Shown here: positions 45,996-54,123 of the stretch, one piece after another
How the letters are laid out: the number at the start of each line of letters is the position of its first letter
How positions within the stretch are numbered: position 1 is the stretch's first letter
From: Burkholderia sp. WSM2232
GTDB taxonomy: Bacteria > Pseudomonadota > Gammaproteobacteria > Burkholderiales > Burkholderiaceae
Direction: 5' to 3'
DNA: 64,000 nt
Assembly (NCBI RefSeq): GCF_000472545.1
Contig: NZ_AWZV01000008.1
Location: 186,001 to 250,000, forward strand
Position numbers and translations under genes: made by a program
Notes under the pieces: generated by a model
What the model was told of the DNA's origin: nothing
Databases searched by the model: none
The model's input: only the letters and a program-made list of their open reading frames with translations

Positions 45996-47000
45996 GTGTC
46001 AGCTCTCGACTGGTATCTGCAGATCAACCTGAAGGCGCGGCACCTGCGTCTGCTCGTCACGATCGACACATACCGCAATCTGACCCAGGTCGCCGACGTC
46101 ACGCACGTGACGGTGCCTGCCGTCTCCAAGTCGCTGGCGGAACTGGAGCGGGGCCTCGGGCTTACGCTGTTTTCGCGCACCGCGCAGGGCCTCGTACCCA
46201 CGCCGTATGGCGATTGCCTGATCCGCCACGCACGCGACATGCTGACGATCCTGCATCAGGCGCGCGACGAACTGAAGGCACTGAGTTCGGGGACCGAGGG
46301 CAAGGTTCATATCGGCATGTTGCCAGCATCGGCTTCCGTGCTGTTGCCGCAGGCGCTGAGCCTGCTGAAACAGCGCTCGCCCGGCACCAACGTGATGGTC
46401 ACGGAAGGCACGACGGCCTTGCTGCTGCCCGAGCTGTGGCAAGGTCATCTCGACCTCGTCGTGGGCCGCTTGCCGGCGCCTGACACGCTCGGCAGCTTCG
46501 AGGAGCGCGAGCTTCTTGAAGAGCCGGTCACGCTGATGACTGGCCGACACCATCCCCTGGCCCGCAGGAAGTCGGTGACATGGTCGGACTTGCGGCCATA
46601 TCCGTGGATACTGCCGCCACCCGGCTCGATACTGCGAGACCCGCTGGAAAGGGCGCTCGAAGCACACGACGTCCCGCTGACCAGCAACTACATCGAAACG
46701 CTTTCCATGCACGTCGCACGTGCCCATCTGCAAATCTCGGATTTCATCGCCGTCATGGCCGGCACGCCCGGTGGCGACACGGCGCAGCCGTTGCATACTC
46801 TTCCCTTAAGCCTGCCGCGCTTGCTGCGTCCGGCAGGCGTGCTATGGAACCGCAATCGCGGCCTCACGCCGAGCGCGCAGTTGATGGTGTCGTGTCTCGA
46901 AGAGGCCGCCGGACGGCTGCAGGCGGGCGCGGACGCTGCAGCACGCGCGGCGGCACCGGGCGGGGCGAGCCGGCTGCGCGCGCCCACGCCGGCGCGTTGA
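45996..47000 (+). CDS. LysR-family regulator (paralogue 2)
   Basis: A 334-residue LysR protein with a GTG start at 45996 after GGAGG. From the first residues (MSALDWYLQINLKARHLRLL) to GVLWNRNRGLTPSAQLMV it closely follows the protein at 40129; only the C-terminal tail (Ala-rich, with GGASRLRAPTPAR) differs. The two bracket the Bug/Tct operon and probably recognise similar operators and related inducers. Recent duplication is the simplest explanation. Confidence 0.92.
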   Translation: MSALDWYLQINLKARHLRLLVTIDTYRNLTQVADVTHVTVPAVSKSLAELERGLGLTLFSRTAQGLVPTPYGDCLIRHARDMLTILHQARDELKALSSGTEGKVHIGMLPASASVLLPQALSLLKQRSPGTNVMVTEGTTALLLPELWQGHLDLVVGRLPAPDTLGSFEERELLEEPVTLMTGRHHPLARRKSVTWSDLRPYPWILPPPGSILRDPLERALEAHDVPLTSNYIETLSMHVARAHLQISDFIAVMAGTPGGDTAQPLHTLPLSLPRLLRPAGVLWNRNRGLTPSAQLMVSCLEEAAGRLQAGADAAARAAAPGGASRLRAPTPAR

Positions 47001-47137
47001 CGGCGTGGCGGTTCGTTAGGCCGCGAGGCGCGCCGGCGTAAATGGCGCGTTTGTCAGCGCTGCGCCAGCTATTCGACTGTTGTGTCGCGCTACACTTCAT
47101 CATGGTGTTCCCGGTTTTCTCGACAGCGGAGACCATG

Positions 47138-47437
47138 ATGAAGATCGCTCTTGCATGCCTGACACTTCCCGCATTCCTCATGGCTTGCACTGCACCATCC
47201 ACCGACCTTCTGTCCAACGCCCCGACTGCGTCGCGTCACATCACGCCGCGCGAGTGCCGTGATCTCGCCGCCCTCAGGAAGGGCGCCGAGCCGACGCACG
47301 ACCGTTTGACGTCCGAGGCAGCGGTGCTGCTCATGGCCGGATACAACCAGGTGACCGACGCCGATCTTTATCCTGGCGCGCTGCACCATGCGCAGCGGCG
47401 CATGGACGATTGGTACGCGCAAGACTGCGGGATGTAA
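47138..47437 (+). CDS. Small lipoprotein of unknown function
   Basis: A 99-residue protein. The ATG at 47138 (MKIALACLTLPAFLMAC) follows GGAG and gives a lipoprotein signal with lipobox F-L-M-A-C. The mature part (HITPRECRDLAALRKGAEP, VLLMAGYNQVTDADLYPGAL, MDDWYAQDCGM) has two further Cys residues that may form a disulfide. I do not recognise the family. A weak 7-bp inverted repeat (GCGGGAT/ATCCCGC) spans its end. Confidence 0.7.
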   Translation: MKIALACLTLPAFLMACTAPSTDLLSNAPTASRHITPRECRDLAALRKGAEPTHDRLTSEAAVLLMAGYNQVTDADLYPGALHHAQRRMDDWYAQDCGM

Positions 47438-47568
47438 GACTTGATTATCCGCGGTATCCCGCGCTGCACTGTACCTTGGTCATATTCAGCTTCACCGCGC
47501 CGCGCAAGGCCTTGCGCTCTGTTTGAGCACGCGCGCCTGGTCGCCAATCGCCTCTCCTTTACCAAATG

Positions 47569-47623
47569 GTTAACACTCGCGCAGCTTATTTCAATAGACG
47601 GAAAACCGGCGCGCAAACATCAT
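47569..47623 (+). promoter_or_regulatory. Shared promoter element C (shortened) upstream of DHP-decarboxylase-like gene
   Basis: GTTAAC at 47569 and TCAA-TAGACG at 47595 repeat the elements at 37482 and 41150, but the distance is 12 bases shorter, close to one helical turn. A 17-base spacing leads to a poor -10 (CATCAT). The similarity may mean co-regulation with altered strength. Confidence 0.4.
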
Positions 47624-47722
47624 TCAGTCAACGGGATCGCCTGGTGAGTCGCGCAATGCGACCACAGCCGGCAGCAGCCGGGAGGCAGGCAGATCCAATT
47701 GCCCAAGTCAAAGGAGACTACG

Positions 47723-48694
47723 TTGACCAAGAAAGTACATCTCACGCTCGCGATCGCCGAGCATCCGCATACCGCTGCCATCCGCGACGGCTCGATCCCC
47801 ATAGAAGGCGTCGATGCAGAATTCATCACCGTCCAGCCGCAGATCGGCGCGTTTCGCCGAATGGTGCGCGACGTCGAATTCGACGTCTGCGAACTTGCGC
47901 CGACGACCTACATCATCGCCCGTGCCTATGGCGCGCCGTTCGTCGCGCTGCCGATTTTCGTCGTGCGACGCTTTCATCATTCCGGGCTGCTCGTGCGGCC
48001 GGGCGCAGGCATCAAAACGCCCAAGGACCTGGAGGGCAAGAAGGTTGGCGTGCGTGCCTATTCGGTGACGACGGGCGCGTGGACGCGTCAGGTGTTGATG
48101 GACGAATTCGGACTGGACGCCTCGAAAGTGACATGGGTGGTCGACGACGAAGAGCACGTCACGCAACTGAAGTTGCCGCCGAATGTAATTCACGCGCCTG
48201 CTGGCAGTTCGCTTGCAGAAATGATGGAAAAGGGTGAACTCGTCGCCGGTTTCCACGGCAACGCTGGCATTGGTCGCACCGGCGATCCGACGGGCGGCTG
48301 GAAGGAAGTCGAGGCCGACTATCCAGATCTGTTTCCGAACGCGGAAGAACTCGAGGCCGAGTACTACGCTCGCACCGGCGTCTACCCGATGCACGGCACG
48401 ATCGTTGTGAAGGACTCGGTGCTTGCCGAGCATCCGTGGGTGGCCAGGTCGATCTACGACGCTTTCGACAAAGCGAAAGAGGATTGGCTCGCTAAGCTCG
48501 ATGCGGGTGAGCTCACCGACAAGAAGAACAAGAAATACCTGGAGCTGCGCAAGATCGTCGGACACGATCCGCTGCCGTACGGTATCGAGCAAAACCGCAA
48601 GACCATTGAGGCGCTCGAGTCCACTGCGTTCAAGCAGGGCCTTACGCCGCGACGCATGACGATGACCGAGCTGTTCGTCGATCCCCGCGCCTGA
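47723..48694 (+). CDS. 4,5-dihydroxyphthalate decarboxylase-like protein (copy 1)
   Basis: A 323-residue protein. A TTG at 47723 lies six bases after AGGAG and gives TKKVHLTLAIAEHPHTAAIRDG; the frame stays open a little upstream. It has the binding-protein fold of the Pht5/OphC family: FRRMVRDVEFDVCELAPTTYI, FHHSGLLVRPGAGI, GKKVGVRAYSVTTGAWTRQVL and a C-terminal RRMTMTELFVD. No export signal is seen, so a cytosolic enzyme is likely. Characterised members decarboxylate 4,5-dihydroxyphthalate to protocatechuate, which would feed the LigJ-type steps downstream. Substrate is inferred. Confidence 0.84.
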   Translation: MTKKVHLTLAIAEHPHTAAIRDGSIPIEGVDAEFITVQPQIGAFRRMVRDVEFDVCELAPTTYIIARAYGAPFVALPIFVVRRFHHSGLLVRPGAGIKTPKDLEGKKVGVRAYSVTTGAWTRQVLMDEFGLDASKVTWVVDDEEHVTQLKLPPNVIHAPAGSSLAEMMEKGELVAGFHGNAGIGRTGDPTGGWKEVEADYPDLFPNAEELEAEYYARTGVYPMHGTIVVKDSVLAEHPWVARSIYDAFDKAKEDWLAKLDAGELTDKKNKKYLELRKIVGHDPLPYGIEQNRKTIEALESTAFKQGLTPRRMTMTELFVDPRA

Positions 48695-48757
48695 GCCGGG
48701 CGTACAGGTTGGACCTCGTGCATTCATCTACGCATCCCACTCCAGACGGAATAAGAA

Positions 48758-49783
48758 ATGATCATCGATTGCCACGGCCACTTCACGACGGTCCCCGCAT
48801 CTTTTCGCGACTGGCGTGCGAAGCAGATCGACTCAGCCAATGACCCGGCCAATGCGCCGCCGCTCTCGGGCGCCCGCGTTTCCGACGACGACATCCGCGA
48901 GGGCGTCGGCAGCGGCCAGTTGCGTCTGCAAAAAGAGCGCGGCGGCGACCTCACTCTGTTCTCGCCGATTGCGGGCCTGATGAGTCACCATCTCGGCAAC
49001 GAGCGCACGAGCCTCGAATGGGCCGAGGTGTCGAACAATCTGGTACGCCGCGTCTGCGACCTGTATCCGGAGAACTTTGTGCCGGTCTGCCAGTTGCCGC
49101 AGTCTCCGCTCGCGCCGCCGAAGAACTCGATTGCCGAACTGCGCCGCTGCGTCGAGGAAATGGGCTTTGTCGGCTGCAATCTGAATCCCGACCCGAGCGG
49201 CGGCTACTGGACCGGCAAGCCGATGACGGACCGCGAGTGGTATCCGCTCTACGAGACGCTGTGCGACCTCGACGTGCCCGCCATGATCCACGTCGCCGCA
49301 TCATGCAACCCGTGTCACCACGGCACGGGCGCGCATTATCTGAACGCGGACACGTCGGTCTTCATGCAGTTGCTCCAAGGTGATCTGTTCAAGGATTTCC
49401 CGACGCTGCGATTCGTGATTCCGCACGGCGGCGGCGCGGTGCCTTACCACTGGGGTCGCTACCGCGGCATGTCGCTCGAAATGGCGAAGCGTCCCCTCGA
49501 AGGGCTGCTCAGCAATGTGTTCTTTGACACCTGCGTCTATCACCATCCGGGCGTGGAATTGCTGACTAAAGTGGTGCCGACGAGCAACGTGCTGTTCGGA
49601 TCGGAAATGATAGGCGCGGTGCGCGGCCGCGATCCGGACACCGGCGAGTATTTCGACGACACGAAGCGCTACATCGACGCCTGCACGGCCCTGAGCGACG
49701 CCGACCGCCACGCGATTTTCGAAGGCAATGCCCGCCGCGTCTATCCGCGACTGGACGCGCACCTCAAATCCAAGGGACTGTAA
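48758..49783 (+). CDS. ligJ: 4-oxalomesaconate hydratase (LigJ-like)
   Basis: A 341-residue amidohydrolase-fold hydratase. From MIIDCHGHFTTVP (metal-type H6-x-H8) through LRLQKERGGDLTLFSP, PQSPLAPPKNSIAELRRC, GCNLNPDPSGGYW, VIPHGGGAVPYHWGR and LFGSEMIGAVRGRDP, it follows known LigJ sequences at nearly every motif. LigJ hydrates 4-oxalomesaconate to 4-carboxy-4-hydroxy-2-oxoadipate in protocatechuate 4,5-cleavage and gallate breakdown. It is followed after 23 bases by a LigI-like gene. This is the firmest functional anchor of module 3. Confidence 0.92.
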   Translation: MIIDCHGHFTTVPASFRDWRAKQIDSANDPANAPPLSGARVSDDDIREGVGSGQLRLQKERGGDLTLFSPIAGLMSHHLGNERTSLEWAEVSNNLVRRVCDLYPENFVPVCQLPQSPLAPPKNSIAELRRCVEEMGFVGCNLNPDPSGGYWTGKPMTDREWYPLYETLCDLDVPAMIHVAASCNPCHHGTGAHYLNADTSVFMQLLQGDLFKDFPTLRFVIPHGGGAVPYHWGRYRGMSLEMAKRPLEGLLSNVFFDTCVYHHPGVELLTKVVPTSNVLFGSEMIGAVRGRDPDTGEYFDDTKRYIDACTALSDADRHAIFEGNARRVYPRLDAHLKSKGL

Positions 49784-49806
49784 CGCAGCGATCGCTGACG
49801 GACATC

Positions 49807-50652
49807 ATGAACATCATCGACATTCATCCTCATATCATCTCGGACGACGAAAAGCGTTACCCGCCTGCGCCGCTCTTCGGCAAGCGCTCGGACTGGTCTC
49901 AGGAGCGGCCCAACACCGTCGAGGCGCTCATCAAAGCCATGGACGAGGCCGGCGTTGCGAAGGCCGCCGTCGTGCATTCGTCGACCACTTACGGCTTTGA
50001 CAACAGTTATGTCGTGGACGGCTGCAACCAGTACGAGAACCGGCTCGCGGCCGTGGGCTCCGTCGATATGCTGGCCGACGACGTGCAGGCGGTGATCAAA
50101 AGCTGGTCGGACAAGGGCCTCGCCGGGCTGCGCATCTTCACCGGCGGTTCGACCAAAGACTTCGATCCGAGCGAGCTCGACAATCCCAAGTCCTTCAAGG
50201 CGTGGGAGATGCTTGCCGAGCTGAAGCTGCCGATGTGCATTCAGACCGGGCCGATCGGCTTACCTCAGGTGCGCATGCTCGCCGCAAAATTTGCGAATGT
50301 GAAGATCATCCTGGATCATCTGGGCCGCCCCGACGTGCTCGACGGACCTCCGTATGCAAAGGCTGCCAGCCTATTCGCGCTGGCCGATCTGCCGAACATT
50401 TATCTCAAGCTCACGCCGCGCATTTTCGGCGATGTGAAGAAGGAGAAGGCGAGTGCGGAGACTTTCTTCCCGCGTGTCGTCGAAGCGTTCGGCGCAGAGC
50501 GCCTGGCTTGGGGCTCGAACTTCCCGACCTCGCCCGGCACGCTCGCGGAAATACTCGCGACGGCTCAGCAGGGGCTCGCCTGCCTCAGCAACGAAGAACG
50601 TGAGTGGATCTTCAGTAAAACCGCGCAGAGGCTGTATCCGGCTCTTTGCTAA
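49807..50652 (+). CDS. Amidohydrolase-2 family protein, LigI-like (copy 2)
   Basis: A 281-residue paralogue of the protein at 42400. It has IDIHPHIIS with H7 and H9, MDEAGVAKAAVVHSSTTYG, GLRIFTGGS, ILDHLGRPDVLDGPPYAKA and WGSNFPTS. The Asn in GSN replaces the catalytic Asp of pyrone dicarboxylate lactonases, as in copy 1. It lies between ligJ and the aldolase gene, where a ring-opened or lactone intermediate would be processed. Confidence 0.86.
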   Translation: MNIIDIHPHIISDDEKRYPPAPLFGKRSDWSQERPNTVEALIKAMDEAGVAKAAVVHSSTTYGFDNSYVVDGCNQYENRLAAVGSVDMLADDVQAVIKSWSDKGLAGLRIFTGGSTKDFDPSELDNPKSFKAWEMLAELKLPMCIQTGPIGLPQVRMLAAKFANVKIILDHLGRPDVLDGPPYAKAASLFALADLPNIYLKLTPRIFGDVKKEKASAETFFPRVVEAFGAERLAWGSNFPTSPGTLAEILATAQQGLACLSNEEREWIFSKTAQRLYPALC

Positions 50653-50735
50653 GCCGACTGTCGCCCCCGGCACCGAACACCGCCACGCGTGCGCGGCCGC
50701 CTTATGCGGCGCCTCGCAGCGAAAGAGAGATCAAC

Positions 50736-51593
50736 ATGTCCAACATCCGCCTGAACAGCATCATTCGAGCATTCGAGTCGGGCAAGGCCGCGCATGCGGC
50801 CTTCTCCAAGCTCGACAAGCAGACCGCCATCGAAATGAGCGATTCGCCGTATGACGGCATCGTCTTCGAGATGGAACACAACCCGTATGACGTGAGCGCG
50901 CTCGGCGACGCATTGCAATACATGCTGAGCCGCAAGCAGATTGCCGAGGCCGCGTCGGTGGCGACGAAAGTGACGCCGATTGCGCGCATTCCGGCCAACG
51001 GCATCGAGATGAACCAGAGCTTTGCAAAGCAGGTGCTCGATCGCGGCGCATACGGCGTCATCTGGCCGCACGTGGCGACCGTGGAGCAGGCCTACAACGC
51101 CGTTGCGTCGTGTCGTTACGCTCGCCCGAAAAGCGCGCTGCTGTACGAGCCGAAAGGTGTACGGGGCGACGGTCCGGCCAATGCGGCGCGCTACTGGGGC
51201 GTTTCGATGCAGGAGTACTACCAGAAGGCCGACGTATGGCCGCTCGCGCCGCAGGGCGAAATCCTTGTCGGCCTGATGTGCGAGAGCACGCAGGCGATCG
51301 CGAACCTCGACGACATCCTGGCGAATGTGCCTGGCATCGGCTTCATTCTGATCGGCGAGGGCGACTTGAGCCAGGAACTTGGCTTCCCCCGCCAGTACGA
51401 GCACCCGGAAGTTGTCGAGGCGATGCGCCAGATCGTCGACACCTGCAGGAAGCATAACGTGGTGGTCGGCCATCCGCACGTGACTGCCAAGAACCATCGA
51501 CGTCTGAGCGAAGAGGGCTACCGCTTCCTGATGTCGGCTCCGCAGCGGACCTACGGCGTAGTGGGCCTCGCACGCGACATGGCAGGCTACTGA
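50736..51593 (+). CDS. HpcH/HpaI-family aldolase
   Basis: A 285-residue class II aldolase. The ATG at 50736 follows AGAGAG. It has IVFEMEHNPYDVSALGDAL, ARIPANGIEMNQSFAKQVLD, GAYGVIWPHVATVEQA, a metal-type Glu in LMCESTQAIANLDDI and an Asp in LIGEGDLSQELG. Family members cleave 4-hydroxy-2-oxo acids to pyruvate and an aldehyde or 2-oxo acid. Beside ligJ it may split 4-carboxy-4-hydroxy-2-oxoadipate into pyruvate and oxaloacetate, a step usually done by the unrelated LigK type. It overlaps the TPP enzyme gene by one base (TGATG). Confidence 0.88.
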   Translation: MSNIRLNSIIRAFESGKAAHAAFSKLDKQTAIEMSDSPYDGIVFEMEHNPYDVSALGDALQYMLSRKQIAEAASVATKVTPIARIPANGIEMNQSFAKQVLDRGAYGVIWPHVATVEQAYNAVASCRYARPKSALLYEPKGVRGDGPANAARYWGVSMQEYYQKADVWPLAPQGEILVGLMCESTQAIANLDDILANVPGIGFILIGEGDLSQELGFPRQYEHPEVVEAMRQIVDTCRKHNVVVGHPHVTAKNHRRLSEEGYRFLMSAPQRTYGVVGLARDMAGY

Positions 51594-53143
51594 TGAACGG
51601 CGCCGAAAGCCTCGTCGCGACTCTGGTCGAGCAGGACGTCGATATCTGCTTTGCCAACCCGGGCACCTCCGAGATGCATTTCCTCGCCGCGCTCGGCGAC
51701 AACCCGAAGATGCGCAGTGTGTTGTGCCTGTTCGAGGGCGTTGCCACGGGTGCAGCAGACGGCTGGTATCGAATGAGGGACAAGCCCGCCTCGACGCTGC
51801 TGCATCTTGGGCCGGGACTTGCAAACGGCCTCGCGAACATTCACAACGCCAGGCGTGCGTCGTCCGGTATGGTGAACGTGGTTGGCGAGCATTCCGTGGC
51901 GCATCTCAAGTACGATCCGCCGCTCACCTCGGACATCGAGGGGCTTGCGCGACCGCTCAGTCACTGGGTTCGCCGCGCGGAGTCGGCGGACAGCATTGCC
52001 TGGGATACCGCTCAGGCCGTGGCGAAAGCGAGTGGGCATCCGGGACAGATTGCCACGTTGATCCTGCCCGGCGATACATCGTGGCAACAGGCGGGCGCGG
52101 CTCCCGTGCTGCCGCCGCCCGTCGATGTCCGTCGCAGGACGCCCAGTGCCGCGCGCATCGAACACGTCGCAAGGGTGTTGCGCTCCGGCGAGCCGACGTT
52201 GGTCATTCTCGCCAACAGGGCAACACGCGGCTCGGCGCTTGAGAAAGCAGGCCGCGTGGCGGCCGCGACCGGCGCGCGGCTCGCCTCTCAGTTCTTCACC
52301 GCGCGCATGGAACGCGGCGCGGGGCGGGTGCCGATTGCGCGAATTCCATACGCTGTGGCGCAGGCCAACGCATTTCTCAAGGACTACAAACACATTGTCA
52401 CGGTCGAGACCACGGAGCCCGTGGCCTTTTTCGCGTACCCGGAAAAGCCCAGTCTGTTGAAGGCCGAAGGCACGCTGGTTCATGCGCTCGTTGAGGCCGA
52501 CGAGGACAGCGACCTTGCCTTCGACATGCTGCTGCAGGCACTCGGCGCGGCCGACACCGCGGCGCTCGTACAGCCGCGCATCGAGACGCCGGTTCCCACC
52601 GGCGCGCTCAATCCCATAAGCATCGCGCACGCGCTGGCAGCGGCGTTACCCGAGCACTGCATCGTCGTCGACGAATCGCTGACAACGGGCCGCGAGTCCA
52701 TGGGCTTGACCATGGGGGCGCTGCCGCACGATCTCATCAACAACATGGGCGGCTCGATCGGCTACGCGACACCTGTAGCCACAGGCGCGGCGCTGGCGTG
52801 TGCGGACCGGCGCGTGTTCTGCATGGTCGGCGACGGCAGCGCGATGTACACGATCCAGTCTTTATGGACTCAGGCGCGCGAGAACCTGAATGTCACGACA
52901 ATCATCTTCGCCAACAACAGCTACGCGATTCTCAAGGGGGAGTACGCCAACATGGGCGCGGGCACGCCGGGCGAGCGCGCGCTCTCGATGATCGACATCG
53001 ACAGGCCGCGCATCGACTGGCTCGCAATGGCGAAGAGCATGGGCGTACCTGGCGTTGCCGTCGAAACGGCGGAGAGCTTCCATAAAGCAATGGTCGATTC
53101 GACCCGCGAGCCGGGCCCGTGCCTCATCGAGGTACGGCTTTAA
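51593..53143 (+). CDS. Thiamine diphosphate-dependent enzyme, acetolactate synthase large-subunit type
   Basis: A 516-residue ThDP enzyme. The activating Glu is in CLFEGVATGAADGWYR near residue 48. The central domain (about 190-320) is followed by the ThDP motif GDGSAMYTIQSLW through FANNSYAIL, with the expected spacing of G-D-G to N-N. It is shorter than true acetolactate synthases, and similar proteins act as 2-oxo acid decarboxylases. Start by overlap (TGATG at 51593). It may decarboxylate or condense the 2-oxo acid made by the aldolase upstream. Product uncertain. Confidence 0.86.
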   Translation: MNGAESLVATLVEQDVDICFANPGTSEMHFLAALGDNPKMRSVLCLFEGVATGAADGWYRMRDKPASTLLHLGPGLANGLANIHNARRASSGMVNVVGEHSVAHLKYDPPLTSDIEGLARPLSHWVRRAESADSIAWDTAQAVAKASGHPGQIATLILPGDTSWQQAGAAPVLPPPVDVRRRTPSAARIEHVARVLRSGEPTLVILANRATRGSALEKAGRVAAATGARLASQFFTARMERGAGRVPIARIPYAVAQANAFLKDYKHIVTVETTEPVAFFAYPEKPSLLKAEGTLVHALVEADEDSDLAFDMLLQALGAADTAALVQPRIETPVPTGALNPISIAHALAAALPEHCIVVDESLTTGRESMGLTMGALPHDLINNMGGSIGYATPVATGAALACADRRVFCMVGDGSAMYTIQSLWTQARENLNVTTIIFANNSYAILKGEYANMGAGTPGERALSMIDIDRPRIDWLAMAKSMGVPGVAVETAESFHKAMVDSTREPGPCLIEVRL

Positions 53144-53178
53144 CCGATCAAGGCAATCAGGCAATAGGAGAGACACTC

Positions 53179-54072
53179 ATGACAACGACGCTCACAGGTG
53201 TGCCGACGCTGCGCACCAATCTAGCTGAGTACGCGGTGACAAAGGCGATGCGCGACGGGCGGATAAGCTCGGATCTGGTGACGCTGGACTTCTGCGGCCC
53301 AACTCCCGCGCACAACGGCTTCAAGGCGATGGTTCGAGAGGACAGATTCGATGCAGGCGAACTCGCCATCGTCACCTTCTTACAGGCCAAAGCCTATGGC
53401 AAGCCCTATGTGCTGATGCCGACACCTATCTCCGGGCGCTTCCAACACCATTGCGCCGGCTACAACATCGACTTTGGGCATCTCGATCCCAAGGATATCG
53501 AAGGCAAGAAAGTCGGCGTGCGCACTTACACGCAAACCACCGCACTGTGGATTCGCGGCGTTCTGCGCCACGAATATGGCGTCGATCTCGACAAGGTCAC
53601 GTGGATGACGCTCGGCGACGGACACCTGGCCGAGTACAGCGACCCGCAAAATTGCGAGCGTCTGCCGGCAGGTTCCTCTATTCCGGAGATGATGCTCAAA
53701 GGCGAGTTGGCCGCTGCGCTGCTCGGCGAGGACATGCCGAAGGACGAGCGCGTACGCACGCTGGTTCCGGACGCGCATGCGGCTGCAAAGGACTGGTTCA
53801 CGCGCAGTGGAGTGGTTCCGATCAATCACATGTTCGTGGTGCATCAGAATCTTTCGAGGGAGCGACCCGATGTGGTGCGCGAGCTGTACCGTATGATCGT
53901 GGAAAGCCGCTCGTTCGCCGAGGGGGTGCCAGCTGTCTTTCCGCCGATCGGACTGGAGGCGAACCGCAAGGGGCTGCAATTGGCGGTCGATTGGGCGCTC
54001 GATCAGAAGATCATTCCGCGCCGGCTTTCCGTAGATGAGCTGTTCGACGATGTGACGGGAAGCCTGGGCTGA
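53179..54072 (+). CDS. 4,5-dihydroxyphthalate decarboxylase-like protein (copy 2)
   Basis: A 297-residue relative of the protein at 47723, starting at the ATG at 53179 after AGGAG. It has FKAMVREDRFDAGELAIVTF, FQHHCAGYNIDFGHLDPKDI, GKKVGVRTYTQTTALWIRGVL, RLPAGSSIPEMMLKGELAAA and RRLSVDELFDD. There is no export signal. Two such genes in one cluster suggest either two carboxylated substrates or a heteromeric enzyme. Confidence 0.82.
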   Translation: MTTTLTGVPTLRTNLAEYAVTKAMRDGRISSDLVTLDFCGPTPAHNGFKAMVREDRFDAGELAIVTFLQAKAYGKPYVLMPTPISGRFQHHCAGYNIDFGHLDPKDIEGKKVGVRTYTQTTALWIRGVLRHEYGVDLDKVTWMTLGDGHLAEYSDPQNCERLPAGSSIPEMMLKGELAAALLGEDMPKDERVRTLVPDAHAAAKDWFTRSGVVPINHMFVVHQNLSRERPDVVRELYRMIVESRSFAEGVPAVFPPIGLEANRKGLQLAVDWALDQKIIPRRLSVDELFDDVTGSLG

Positions 54073-54123
54073 GCGACGAAGCTCCGGGTAGTCAAAAACG
54101 AGTAGAACATCGGAGACGCAAAG

